In this document: positions 52,892 to 62,092 of the stretch, piece after piece | How positions within the stretch are numbered: position 1 is the first letter of the stretch | Layout of the letters: every line of letters begins with the position of its first letter | Assembly (NCBI GenBank): GCA_036268455.1 | Contig: DATAUD010000025.1 | Coordinates: 40,992 to 104,991 of the forward strand | Reading direction: 5' to 3' | Source: DATAUD01 sp036268455 | Lineage (GTDB): Bacteria; Verrucomicrobiota; Verrucomicrobiia; Limisphaerales; Palsa-1400 | Length of the DNA stretch: 64,000 nucleotides | Program-made: the position numbers and the translations under genes | The notes under the pieces: model-generated | What the model saw: only the letters and a program-made list of their open reading frames with translations | Databases searched by the model: none | Told to the model about the DNA's origin: nothing

Positions 52892-53299
52892 ATGGATATC
52901 CATCACTTCATTTGGCACGACGGCAAATTTCTGGGAATAGACTGGTCGGTTTGGAAAGTGGTGGGCTGGCTGGGCAACGCCGTCTTTTTCTCCCGGTTTA
53001 TTGTCCAGTGGTATGCCACCGAGAAGCGCAGGCAAGTCGTGGTCCCGGCGTTGTTTTGGTGGTTGAGCCTGCTCGGTTCGTTGATCTTACTCTCCTACGC
53101 CCTCTTTCATCAGCGCGACTCCGTCTTCATTCTCGCGTATGTATTCAACTGGATACCGTACATCCGCAACCTCATCATCCACTACAGGCACGAAAGGTCG
53201 CGGCGGGCCTGTCCGGAATGCGGCGCCCTCTCTCCCGGCTTGGCAAATTATTGCAGCCAATGCGGCGCAAAGTTAAGCCAGGCTACTGTCAACGCTTAA
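52892..53299 (+). CDS. LAB_N-domain membrane protein with C-terminal zinc ribbon
   Basis: 135 residues. About three membrane helices with the lipid-A-disaccharide synthase N-terminal-domain signature: WKVVGWLGNAVFFSRFIVQW, (V)VPALFWWLSLLGSL, and FNWIPYIRNL. The C-terminus adds a zinc ribbon with Cys107, 110, 121 and 124 (CPECG...YCSQCG). LAB_N proteins are thought to work near lipid A or glycolipid steps; the added ribbon is unusual. Its stop shares TTAA with the convergent acnA stop. Confidence 0.85.
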   Translation: MDIHHFIWHDGKFLGIDWSVWKVVGWLGNAVFFSRFIVQWYATEKRRQVVVPALFWWLSLLGSLILLSYALFHQRDSVFILAYVFNWIPYIRNLIIHYRHERSRRACPECGALSPGLANYCSQCGAKLSQATVNA

Positions 53300-56151
53300 G
53301 ACTTTCCTCCGTTCGCGCTCGCCAGTTGCCGCAGCACAAAAGGCAGAATCCCCCCGTGCTGGTAGTAATCAATTTCTATCGGCGTATCAATGCGGCACTT
53401 CACCGGCACGTCCTCCGATTTTCCCCCCGCGCGTGTGATGCGAAGCGTCAAGTCCTGCTGCGGCTTGATCTTCTCGTTTAATCCCAAAACATCGTAAGTT
53501 TCCGTTCCATCAAGCTTGAGCGTTTGCGCCGTCGTTCCCTCTTTGAATTGCAGCGGCAACACACCCATCCCGACAAGGTTCGAGCGATGAATGCGCTCGA
53601 AGCTCTGCGCCACCACCGCTTTAACGCCCAGCAACCGCGTCCCTTTGGCCGCCCAATCGCGCGAACTCCCCGTCCCGTATTCCTGCCCTGTAATCACAAT
53701 CAGGGATGTCTTCGCGCCGGCGTATTTCGTCGCCGCGTCAAAAATGCTCATTTGCTCCCCGCCGGGCTGAAATTTCGTCACGCCGCCCTCCGTCCCGGGC
53801 GCCATCAGGTTTTTAATCCGCACGTTGGCAAACGTGCCGCGGGTCATAACCCTGTCGTTGCCGCGGCGCGAACCGTAACTGTTGAAGTCAACAAAATTGA
53901 CGCCATGCTCCATCAAATAATTCCCCGCCGGTGATGTCTTTTTGATGCTCCCCGCCGGTGAAATATGGTCGGTGGTGACGCTGTCGCCGAAAATCCCCAG
54001 CGGCCGGGCGCCCTTGATTTCCGCGATGTTTCCCGGCTCCAGACTGAAATTCTCAAAAAACGGCGGCTCCTGAATGTAAGTGCTCTTCGCGTCCCATTCG
54101 TAAACCTGCCCCACGCTCGCCGGGATTTCATTCCACTTCGGGTTCTGCGCGACAAAATCGCGGTACAACTCGCGAAACACCTCCGGTTTCAGCGCCGCCT
54201 GCATCGCCGCGCGCACTTCCTGCTGGCTCGGCCAGATGTCCTTCAGAAAAACCTCCCGTCCATTTGCCCGGCCAATCGGCTCGGTTGTCAAATCAATTGT
54301 CACACGCCCCGCCAGCGCAAACGCAACGACCAAAGGCGGCGACATCAGGAAATTGGCCTTGATGTTCTGGTGCACGCGCGCCTCGAAGTTCCGGTTTCCC
54401 GAAAGAACCGCCGCCGCAATCACGTCGTTCTGCGTCACGGCCTCCTCAATGGGCGCGGCCAGCGGTCCGGAATTGCCAATGCATGTGGTGCAGCCGTAGC
54501 CCACGAGATTGAAACCAAGCTTGTCCAGATAAGGTTGCAAACCCGTCTTGTTCAAATAATCGCTCACCACCCGCGAGCCGGGCGCCAGGGAAGACTTGAC
54601 CAGCGGATTGGGCCGAAGTCCCGCCTCAAAAGCTTTTTTGGCCAGCAATCCCGCCGCCAGCATCACGGACGGATTGCTCGTATTCGTGCAACTCGTAATC
54701 GCGGCAATAAGAACGTCCGCGTGATGAATCTCCCCGTGCGGTGATACACCCGCTTCGTGTTGCGATGACGATGTGGGGCGGTTGTTAGCCATTTCCAATT
54801 CGGTCAACGGATTGGTTTCCTGTCGAAGCGCGCGCTCGCGCGATACCGGCTCCTGGCTGCCCCCGCTGAGTTCCGGCCCCCCATTGTCTCCAATCGGAAA
54901 CGCCAGTCCCAAATCCGTCGCCGCTTTTCCAAAACCGTTCTCTGTCGCCGGCTTGGAAAATGCCTTGATAAATTCCTGCTTAAGCTGGCTCAATTCAATC
55001 CTGTCCTGCGGCCGCTTCGGCCCCGCCACACTCGGCTGAACCGTCCCCAGGTCCAGTTCCAGGTCAGTGGAATACTTGATTTCGCCCTTCTGCGGCATTC
55101 CGAACAATCCCTGCGCCCGGAAGTAATTCTCATACAAGGCGCAATGCTCATCGGTGCGCCCGGTCTTGCGGAGGTAATCGACGCATTCGCCGTCGATTGG
55201 GAAAAAGCCCATCGTCGCGCCGTACTCAGGCGCCATGTTGGCAATCGTTGCCCGGTCCACCACTGGCAACGCCGCCGCGCCCGGCCCGTAAAATTCCACA
55301 AACTTGCCCACCACCTTCGCTTTGCGAAGCATTTGCGTGACCGTCAACGCCAAGTCCGTTGCCGTCGTTCCCGCTTTCAACGCGCCCGTCAAATGAACTC
55401 CCACAACGTCCGGCGTCAGAAAATAAACAGGCTGCCCGAGCATCCCCGCCTCCGCCTCGATCCCTCCGACGCCCCACCCCACAATTCCCAATCCGTTGAT
55501 CATCGTCGTGTGCGAGTCCGTGCCCACGAGCGTGTCCGGATAATAAAGAGAATCGCTGGTGGAAAGAACCCCCTTTGCCAAGTACTCCAGATTCACTTGA
55601 TGAACGATACCGATTCCCGGTGGAACGACCTTGAACGTCTCGAATGCCTGCATCCCCCATTTCAGCAATTGGTACCGTTCCCGGTTCCGCTTGAATTCCA
55701 AATCAAGGTTCCGCGCCATGGAATCGGCCGTCCCGGAAAAATCCACCTGCACCGAATGGTCCACCACAAGATCAACCGGCACCAGCGGCTCGATGATTTT
55801 CGGATTTTTTCCCAGTCGCACCGCCGCCGAGCGCATTGCCGCCAGATCAACCAGCAACGGAACTCCCGTAAAATCCTGCAAAACGATCCGCGCGACAACA
55901 AACGGGATTTCCTGCGTGCGCGGCGCGTTGGGCTGCCATTGCGCCAGTTCCCGGACATTGGATTCCGCGACCTTTTTGCCGTCGTAATTGCGCAGAACCG
56001 ACTCCAGGACGATGCGAATCGAGACAGGCAATTGTGAAATCGCGCCGACGCCGGCCTTTTCCAATGCCGGCAGTGAATAATAGGAACCTTTCGTCCCTTT
56101 GCCGGCATCAAATTCTTTCAGGCTATCGAACAAATTGTGTTTATTCTTCAC
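53296..56151 (-). CDS. acnA: aconitate hydratase A
   Basis: 951 residues from GTG 56151 (MKNKHNLFDSL), which fits the family start; an in-frame TTG at 56175 is less likely. TCA-cycle enzyme with a [4Fe-4S] cluster: citrate-isocitrate interconversion. Motifs: VGTDSHTTMINGLG, AITSCTNTSNPSVM (first ligand Cys), GYGCTTCIGNSGPL (two ligand Cys), GQEYGTGSSRDWAAKG, and SFERIHRSNLVGMGVLPL. A 50-residue variable linker precedes the first ligand, as in some other AcnA proteins. Confidence 0.95.
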   Translation of the reverse strand: MKNKHNLFDSLKEFDAGKGTKGSYYSLPALEKAGVGAISQLPVSIRIVLESVLRNYDGKKVAESNVRELAQWQPNAPRTQEIPFVVARIVLQDFTGVPLLVDLAAMRSAAVRLGKNPKIIEPLVPVDLVVDHSVQVDFSGTADSMARNLDLEFKRNRERYQLLKWGMQAFETFKVVPPGIGIVHQVNLEYLAKGVLSTSDSLYYPDTLVGTDSHTTMINGLGIVGWGVGGIEAEAGMLGQPVYFLTPDVVGVHLTGALKAGTTATDLALTVTQMLRKAKVVGKFVEFYGPGAAALPVVDRATIANMAPEYGATMGFFPIDGECVDYLRKTGRTDEHCALYENYFRAQGLFGMPQKGEIKYSTDLELDLGTVQPSVAGPKRPQDRIELSQLKQEFIKAFSKPATENGFGKAATDLGLAFPIGDNGGPELSGGSQEPVSRERALRQETNPLTELEMANNRPTSSSQHEAGVSPHGEIHHADVLIAAITSCTNTSNPSVMLAAGLLAKKAFEAGLRPNPLVKSSLAPGSRVVSDYLNKTGLQPYLDKLGFNLVGYGCTTCIGNSGPLAAPIEEAVTQNDVIAAAVLSGNRNFEARVHQNIKANFLMSPPLVVAFALAGRVTIDLTTEPIGRANGREVFLKDIWPSQQEVRAAMQAALKPEVFRELYRDFVAQNPKWNEIPASVGQVYEWDAKSTYIQEPPFFENFSLEPGNIAEIKGARPLGIFGDSVTTDHISPAGSIKKTSPAGNYLMEHGVNFVDFNSYGSRRGNDRVMTRGTFANVRIKNLMAPGTEGGVTKFQPGGEQMSIFDAATKYAGAKTSLIVITGQEYGTGSSRDWAAKGTRLLGVKAVVAQSFERIHRSNLVGMGVLPLQFKEGTTAQTLKLDGTETYDVLGLNEKIKPQQDLTLRITRAGGKSEDVPVKCRIDTPIEIDYYQHGGILPFVLRQLASANGGKS

Positions 56152-56256
56152 ACGAAAACAATGCGGTTCGCGCAAAGCAGTGTCAAGACGCGCTGGTAGT
56201 GCCTTAATTTGAAATTGGATATTTTGGACATCATTAGTTCCTTTTTGGGGTGGTGT

Positions 56257-56403
56257 TCAGTCTCGACGACATTTCCGAAGGACTGCGAGCATAATTGCGA
56301 TGGCTAATACGACAAAGTATATCCAAGAGTGCTCGTTTATAAAACGCCCGATCGCCCCGCCTCTATGATAACTTGCCAGCATTTGGGGCCAAAAGTCGGT
56401 CAT
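56257..56403 (-). CDS. 48-residue single-pass membrane protein
   Basis: ATG 56403 is preceded by a strong Shine-Dalgarno (GAGGAA, 7 bases away). The product starts MTDFWPQMLASYHRGGAIGR, has one hydrophobic helix (about 27-42, IYFVVLAIAIMLAVL) and ends LRKCRRD. It is in the AT-richer stretch between acnA and the truncated AIPR gene, same strand as both. No family recognised; a small toxin or phage-defence effector is one possibility. Confidence 0.55.
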   Translation of the reverse strand: MTDFWPQMLASYHRGGAIGRFINEHSWIYFVVLAIAIMLAVLRKCRRD

Positions 56404-56784
56404 TTTTATTTCCTCTTCTTTGAGTCTGCCACAATCAACGCTCTGACCGCCGTGATAGGCGATTCAACGGGCAGGATTTTAAGGACGGTTACGAAGTTCG
56501 TCCTTTCATCCCCAGTGCTATCACAGTGCTTCCATTCGTAAGCGCATTGGCTTTGGGAGCGAGACGTTGGGGATACGGGTCACACCGTCCGAGCATCGGG
56601 CAATCAAACTCAAAGCGAAAACGAATGGGAAAGACATATCTGAATGGGCGCGTTAATTGCTTGTATGCAACGCGAAATCAAACGTATCTCTTGGATAATG
56701 CTGCCTTAAGGCTGTTTTCCATATCCCTGCCTTTGGCCGCCTTATCATCTCCACCGCATTTATCATATTCGATTGTTGCAGTCG
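56404..56784. other. 381-bp spacer, no convincing gene
   Basis: Frames on both strands are short or improbable. It holds one hairpin, AAGGACG with CGTCCTT over an 11-base loop (56481-56505), and may contain degraded sequence of the missing 3' part of the AIPR gene, but I could not match any frame to it. Confidence 0.4.
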
Positions 56785-57801
56785 TCAAGCAACAATTACC
56801 TTCACGAGTAAATGGCGAGTAGCCAGCGAAGGATTTGCTCTCGCCTTAAAAACCTCATAAGAAGTTTGCAACCCATTTACAACCTCTGGGTTTTTAATCG
56901 TCACATTGTCGCCCGTCACAGAGCAAGCATCCGCCAATATAGTAACCCCATTATTCAGCCACCAAAAATCTTCGGTCCAGACTGAATTATTTAGGGTTTC
57001 GCGTATCTGTTTGTTTACCTTATTGCTGCCCTGATAATCTCTGACGTTTGGCTCCATCATCCACGTCCGAAGTTCACCAGAGCCATTATCCAGAAATTTT
57101 GCATAATTGGCCACAGTACACAAACAAACTACGGAATTATCAGACGTACTGAAATCCTTTACCTTTTCCAAGGTAACTATTTTTTCTGGATTTGCTCGTT
57201 GAGAGACCATTAGTTGCTGGCATCCCCACGGTTTAAAATTGACAACAGCCATTGCCAATTTGCTTTTAATGTATTTCGTTAATTCTTCTACGCGCAGTAA
57301 GACATTTGAAGATGGCGCATGATCGCTTCTGGAAGCGTAATGCAGATTGACTACCAAGGCATGAGAATTTTGCAGCATATTTGTGTACTTTGTGCGAAAT
57401 CGCATCATATGTTCCTTCGCAGTCTGTCGAAGGTTTTTTTTGCTGCTCAAATCCTCCCAGTCCAGCAAATAGCGGCAAAATTTTTCCAGCTTGTCTATTT
57501 TCCCTTCATCAAATCCTGCTGTAAGGGTGGACTGGATAATGTCGAGTTGTGCGTTGAGAGACGCACTTGGAACAAAGTCGTCGGACAGGACTGGCGCACG
57601 GTCGATGAAGAAGAAGAATCCATCGACACCGCCGTCACCAGCGATACCGGACTGAATTTCTGCATCCGATAAATCGGCATCTTTCAAGATTAGCTCGGCG
57701 GTAAAAACCTCAAACGCATCTGATTCTTTCGCGTCGGGAAGACGAGATGTTTTCCAACTCTTAAAAGCATTATTCAATGATTCACTGTCTAATTGGCTCA
57801 T
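56785..57801 (-). CDS. AIPR-family abortive infection protein, C-terminally truncated
   Basis: 338 residues from ATG 57801 (MSQLDSESLNNAF). The hallmark block NVRDYQGSNKVNKQIRETL with FWWLNNGVTILADAC and NPEVVNGLQTSYEVF is that of AIPR (abortive infection phage resistance) proteins. Family members usually run on for a few hundred residues after this block; here the frame stops at HLLVKVIVA and no frame downstream continues the domain. The gene is more AT-rich than its neighbours, which suggests horizontal acquisition. Either a pseudogene or a short variant. Confidence 0.7.
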   Translation of the reverse strand: MSQLDSESLNNAFKSWKTSRLPDAKESDAFEVFTAELILKDADLSDAEIQSGIAGDGGVDGFFFFIDRAPVLSDDFVPSASLNAQLDIIQSTLTAGFDEGKIDKLEKFCRYLLDWEDLSSKKNLRQTAKEHMMRFRTKYTNMLQNSHALVVNLHYASRSDHAPSSNVLLRVEELTKYIKSKLAMAVVNFKPWGCQQLMVSQRANPEKIVTLEKVKDFSTSDNSVVCLCTVANYAKFLDNGSGELRTWMMEPNVRDYQGSNKVNKQIRETLNNSVWTEDFWWLNNGVTILADACSVTGDNVTIKNPEVVNGLQTSYEVFKARANPSLATRHLLVKVIVA

Positions 57802-57945
57802 AAAGGAATGCCGATTGTATAAAGCATGGCATTGGCCGCCGTGACCGGTCAAATGTTGTTTTTCCGCCAGAATTTCCATAAATTTCTGGAGAATGGATTT
57901 GAAAACGGAGAAATCAAACTGGGAGGATTCAAATTAGGGCACTAC

Positions 57946-59019
57946 CTACAGCAACACCAATTGTTGCGCCACTGGTTCGCGTAAGTTCGCAACGCCCAAC
58001 CCCAGCAACCTCAGCGGCCTTGTCACCAATCTTTCCCGCCCGAGAAGAAAACATCCGAGCCGATAAATATCCGCCGCCTCGGTCAATGGATCTTCGACCG
58101 TGATCTGCCGGGTCAACGTCGTGAAATCGCCGTAGCGCACCTTTACTTGCACCGTGTGCGCGCCCAATCGCCGGCGCTTCAGCCGCCCGGAAACATCCTC
58201 CGCCTGTGTGCGCAAACAAGCCCGAAGCACCTTCCGGTCATCGGTATCTTTGAGAAAAGTTTCCTCGCCGCTGATGCTTTTGATCTCATCGCCCAGGTGC
58301 AATGGCCGGTCGTCCTGGCCTCGCGCAAATTGCCTCAGCGTGGGACCGAACGACCCGACGAGCGCGCGCAAGTCGCCAGTGTAATCCTGCAAGTCTCCCA
58401 CGGTGCGGATTCCCCCCTGAAGCAACACCTGCTCAGTGACTTTCCCGACTCCATAAAGCGAGCGCACCGATAACGGCCGCAGGAATTGCGCCTTGTCTGT
58501 TTCAGAAATGAGCGTGAGACCGTCGGGTTTGTGGTGGTCGCTCGCAATCTTGGAAAGCAGCTTGTTCGCCGCGACGCCGATTGTTGCCGTCAATTTCCTT
58601 TCCGTCAGGATGCGTTCTTTCAAACCGTGTGCATAAGGAAGCGCCCGCAGCAACGACGCATCCGCGTCTTCGGCCTGGCAAATGGCGGAGAAATCGATGT
58701 AAGCCTCGTCGATGGACATCTGTTCCACAATCGCGCCTGTGGCGGAGACGATCCGCATGATTTCCCGCGATTCCTCCTTGTAGCGATCCATCCGCGGACG
58801 CACAAAAACGCCGCTGGGACAAAGCCGCCCCGCGGTCGCGGCCGGCATGGCGGAGCGCACGCCGAATTTGCGGGCTTCGTAACTCGCCGCGCAAACAACC
58901 CCGCGCTGCATTGGCGCCGCCCCGACAATCACGGGTTTGCCGCGAAGTTCCGGATGATCGCGCTGCTCAACGGACGCGTAGAACGCATCCATGTCCAGAT
59001 GGAAAATGACGCGGAACAA
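57946..59019 (-). CDS. dinB: DNA polymerase IV
   Basis: 357-residue Y-family translesion polymerase. Catalytic motifs intact: FHLDMDAFYASVE (Asp9, Asp11 region) and SIDEAYIDFSA (near 103), plus AASYEARKFGVRSAMP. C-terminal little-finger domain present, but the clamp-binding tail is not obvious. The second translesion system in the window, beside imuA-imuB-dnaE2. Confidence 0.94.
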   Translation of the reverse strand: MFRVIFHLDMDAFYASVEQRDHPELRGKPVIVGAAPMQRGVVCAASYEARKFGVRSAMPAATAGRLCPSGVFVRPRMDRYKEESREIMRIVSATGAIVEQMSIDEAYIDFSAICQAEDADASLLRALPYAHGLKERILTERKLTATIGVAANKLLSKIASDHHKPDGLTLISETDKAQFLRPLSVRSLYGVGKVTEQVLLQGGIRTVGDLQDYTGDLRALVGSFGPTLRQFARGQDDRPLHLGDEIKSISGEETFLKDTDDRKVLRACLRTQAEDVSGRLKRRRLGAHTVQVKVRYGDFTTLTRQITVEDPLTEAADIYRLGCFLLGRERLVTRPLRLLGLGVANLREPVAQQLVLL

Positions 59020-59057
59020 GGCGCGCGCGGAGCAAAGCGGCGGGCAGCGAATCGGCC

Positions 59058-60467
59058 CTAGCCCCTCGCTTTGTCCACATCGTATTCGTGGTGGATGATG
59101 ATTCCGGGCATGGGGACGGGATATTTGCCATCCGCGTCCGCCCGCACCGGCGCCGGCGAATCCATTGTGAAATTCTCGATTCCCGGCGCGTACACGTCCT
59201 CGTGGTTCAGCATCTGGTCATACGTGATTTCCTGCCCCGTATGCGCCGCCATCCGCCCCATCGAGGTCACGACACTCGCCTGGACTCCCCTCGGAACTTC
59301 GTTATAAGGCTTGTCCGCGCGGATCGCGTCCACGAGGTCATTCCATTCGTTATCGTAAGGATTCCGCTCATCCGGTTTGACCTTGGATTGCCAGAGCGTG
59401 TTGGATCGGTCCGGCATTTGGCTGCTGTGAATGCTCGAAGGCATCCCGCAATCGCCGTCGTGAGCGACGATAGCCAGCCCTTTGCTGCCGTGGGCGTAGC
59501 TCGAATAAATGTCGTTGCAACCCGCCACGCAACGCCCGTCCATATACATCTTCGTGCCATCATCAAACGTGTATTCCACCGAGTAAGAATCAAAATTCTG
59601 GTCAACCAGCGGAATTCCTTCCGGCGTATTCCGGTAATGCCGCCCGCCCAACGCTTGCGCCTTGATTGGCCACGCATTTTTCATCCAGCACAAATGATCG
59701 ATGTGGTGGATATAGAAATCGCTGAAAAGGCCGCCACTGGCCCAGATGAAACTGTGAAAAACAGAAATCTGCCATAGCAGTTCGCTCGGACTTCCCGGCC
59801 ACTTTTCCGTGAAACACGCCGCAAGCGGTCCAGCCATCCGGTAGCCCCGCATCAGAATCACTTCGCCGATTTGCCCGTCCTGGATGCGCTGCTGCAATTC
59901 CTGCAACGACCGACTGTGCCGCGACATCAACCCTACGCCCACCTTGAGATTCTTTGCGGATGCCTCCTCGGCCAGCTTCAACATTTTGCGCGCCGACGGA
60001 CCGTCCGCCAGCAGCGGCTTCTCCATAAACACGTTCAATCCCTTTGCGACTGCATAGGTGAAATGAACCCACCGAAACGCCAGCGGCGTGGTGAAAATGG
60101 CAATGTCTCCCGGCCTGAGACAATCCATCGCATGTTTGTAGGCGTCGAACCCAATGAATTGCCGCTCCTTTGGAACATCCATCATATCGGCATGTTGATG
60201 GTTCAGGGCGTCATAGCTGGTGTCGAGACGATGCTGAAAAACATCCGCCATTGCCACCAACTTCACGGGGCCGTTCTTGACGTTCATGGCATTGGCGGCC
60301 GCGCCCGTGCCGCGTCCGCCGCAGCCAATAAGGGCGATTTGCAGCGTCTCGTTGCCCGCGGCGTGGACGTAGGGGACCGTCATTCCCGCAAAGGCCGAGA
60401 CGGCGGCGATCTTGCCCGTTGTTTTCAAAAATTCGCGACGAGTTGTCGGATTCGTAGTTTCGTTCAT
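59058..60467 (-). CDS. Tat-exported Gfo/Idh/MocA family oxidoreductase
   Basis: 469 residues from ATG 60467 (MNETTNPTTRREFLK); a TTG three codons earlier is possible. Twin-arginine signal TRREFLKTTGKIAAVSAF, Rossmann motif ALIGCGGRGTGAAANAM (NAD binding), EKP motif in VFMEKPLLADGP, and the C-terminal substrate-binding sheet. Exported family members in this phylum act on sugars or sugar derivatives; the substrate is unknown. Confidence 0.9.
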   Translation of the reverse strand: MNETTNPTTRREFLKTTGKIAAVSAFAGMTVPYVHAAGNETLQIALIGCGGRGTGAAANAMNVKNGPVKLVAMADVFQHRLDTSYDALNHQHADMMDVPKERQFIGFDAYKHAMDCLRPGDIAIFTTPLAFRWVHFTYAVAKGLNVFMEKPLLADGPSARKMLKLAEEASAKNLKVGVGLMSRHSRSLQELQQRIQDGQIGEVILMRGYRMAGPLAACFTEKWPGSPSELLWQISVFHSFIWASGGLFSDFYIHHIDHLCWMKNAWPIKAQALGGRHYRNTPEGIPLVDQNFDSYSVEYTFDDGTKMYMDGRCVAGCNDIYSSYAHGSKGLAIVAHDGDCGMPSSIHSSQMPDRSNTLWQSKVKPDERNPYDNEWNDLVDAIRADKPYNEVPRGVQASVVTSMGRMAAHTGQEITYDQMLNHEDVYAPGIENFTMDSPAPVRADADGKYPVPMPGIIIHHEYDVDKARG

Positions 60468-60520
60468 AAGATTCAAGGAGATTCGACGTTTTCGGATCGC
60501 AGGCCGTTCAAATTATCGCA

Positions 60521-61648
60521 TCAACCCTTCCGCGAAGACCGCGATGCGACGCCCGAAAGCCGATTCAGTTCCCGATGAATTCGCGAAACGCGCTCCACCT
60601 GGCCTTTGGCGGGAAACCGTTCGTAAAACCCTTCATTGCGGAACTCCCGCGCCTGTTCCGCCCATGGCGCAAGCCGTTCGCGCCATCGCGCTGGGCGACC
60701 CTCCGCCGGCTCCGTGTCGGCCGCCGAAAGATCCGCGCAAACCCGGAGCATCGCCTTAAGCGTCACAGGCTTGGTCACCATATATGCCGAACTTCCCCAC
60801 GCCTCGCCCCAGACTTCCGCCGCCGCTTTCAGAAAATCGCGCGCCACCTCATAATACCGCCCCGCAAGCCGCTTGTCCGCCCCCTCCTTCTCAATCTGGC
60901 TCCACGCCTGACGCGTCCAGCGATGCACTTCATTGAAAAGCTCCGCCTGCAAAATCCACTTCTCCTGCTTGCTGCGGCCCCCCAGCCGGTTGATGCGGTA
61001 GCGCAACGGGCTGTCCGATTCGTTGTAAAGCATTTCGGAGATGTGCGCCGCAAACCGACGGTCCGGTTCCGCCCACGAAACCCGCTCATAAAGATCAATC
61101 AAATGGCTCTTGTTGATCCGCGTCGGCGTCGAATTGATGATCACGAACATCTCCGTCGCAAAATCCTCGCTGCGCCCGTCGAAAATAATACACGGCACCG
61201 AGATATTCCGCGCCTCCTCCGGGTGCGTGCGCATGAAAAATTGCAGCGCCGCCATCCGGTGCTGCCCGTCAATTATAAGAAATTTCTCCTCCGGCTCCTG
61301 CAACCGCCCCACGCCCGATCCATCGCTCCACGCCTCAAAGCGCAGTTTCTGCGGCGTAAAAAGAAGGACCGTCCCGGGAATCGGCGGTTGCGAGATCGCC
61401 GTCTCGTAAAAATTGCGAATCGCCTTCACCTTGGAACGCGACATCTCGCGCTGGAACGCCTTGTCGCTGCGTTCGATTTTGGAGATGAACGTCGCCACGT
61501 CATCCTGTGCGTCGATGGTTTCCGGCTGGATTTGCGCGCCTTCGTCATAAAAGCGGCTGATAAACCGCACGCGCTCGAGCAATTGTTCCGAAGAATACGA
61601 GGCGAAATAAAACAAAGCGTCCTTCTGCCGAATTTGTGTCGCAATCAT
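60521..61648 (-). CDS. DGQHR-domain protein, DndB-like
   Basis: 375 residues. The defining motif LIIDGQHRMAAL (125-136) and the earlier FQREMSRSKVKAIRNFYETA (66-85) place it with DGQHR-domain proteins such as DndB (regulator of phosphorothioation genes) and DpdB. No dnd, dpd or other DNA modification gene is nearby, so this is an orphan. Likely nucleic-acid associated; function unknown. Divergent from the DUF971 gene across 117 bp. Confidence 0.75.
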   Translation of the reverse strand: MIATQIRQKDALFYFASYSSEQLLERVRFISRFYDEGAQIQPETIDAQDDVATFISKIERSDKAFQREMSRSKVKAIRNFYETAISQPPIPGTVLLFTPQKLRFEAWSDGSGVGRLQEPEEKFLIIDGQHRMAALQFFMRTHPEEARNISVPCIIFDGRSEDFATEMFVIINSTPTRINKSHLIDLYERVSWAEPDRRFAAHISEMLYNESDSPLRYRINRLGGRSKQEKWILQAELFNEVHRWTRQAWSQIEKEGADKRLAGRYYEVARDFLKAAAEVWGEAWGSSAYMVTKPVTLKAMLRVCADLSAADTEPAEGRPARWRERLAPWAEQAREFRNEGFYERFPAKGQVERVSRIHRELNRLSGVASRSSRKG

Positions 61649-61765
61649 AAAAGCACCGTGTCTGGGGCCGCCCTTGCGGTCGGAGCCAGAGGTTAAGGAG
61701 CGAGAACAAAAAACGCAATTAGAATTCAGCGTTTCCTTCTCGGCGGCGCCCGTTTAATTTGGGCC

Positions 61766-62071
61766 ATGCGTCCGGCGGATTTGCAAATCATTGGGACGGA
61801 ACTGGCTATCAAATGGGACGATGGCACGGAGAGCTTCATCACGCTCGAAAACCTGCGGCGCGCCTGCCCTTGCGCGGGTTGCGCGGGAGAACGCGATGTC
61901 ATGGGAAACCTGCACAAAGGCCCCGACGCTCCTCTGTCACCCCGCTCCTTTCAACTGACACGAATCGCCAGCGTCGGCGGCTACGGCATCACCCCCGTTT
62001 GGGCCGACGGCCATGCCACGGGCATTTATTCATTCGAATACCTCGCGCGCATAACGGGCGGGGAAAACTGA
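61766..62071 (+). CDS. DUF971 / GBBH-like N-terminal domain protein
   Basis: 101 residues: LAIKWDDGTESFITLENLRRACPCAGC, then IASVGGYGITPVWADGHATGIYSFEYL (quoted in parts). This small domain also forms the N-terminus of gamma-butyrobetaine hydroxylase; in stand-alone form it appears with Fe-S assembly or repair genes. Three cysteines in ACPCAGC could bind metal. No Fe-S genes lie next to it. Confidence 0.85.
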   Translation: MRPADLQIIGTELAIKWDDGTESFITLENLRRACPCAGCAGERDVMGNLHKGPDAPLSPRSFQLTRIASVGGYGITPVWADGHATGIYSFEYLARITGGEN

Positions 62072-62092
62072 CAGTTCTATTGCCTGAGCAAA

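Noticed and set aside
54733..54770. Possible third copy of the 73-bp repeat inside acnA
   Set aside because: Only the ten bases GTGATACACC and scattered positions agree; not enough.
54730..54900. Apparent insertion in aconitase before the first Fe-S ligand
   Set aside because: Some AcnA proteins carry a similar variable linker with an NPLTELEM..NRPT-like stretch, so it is probably normal.
56329..56822. Two small plus-strand frames in the acnA/AIPR spacer
   Set aside because: No ribosome-binding site, odd composition and overlap with the better-supported minus-strand small gene.
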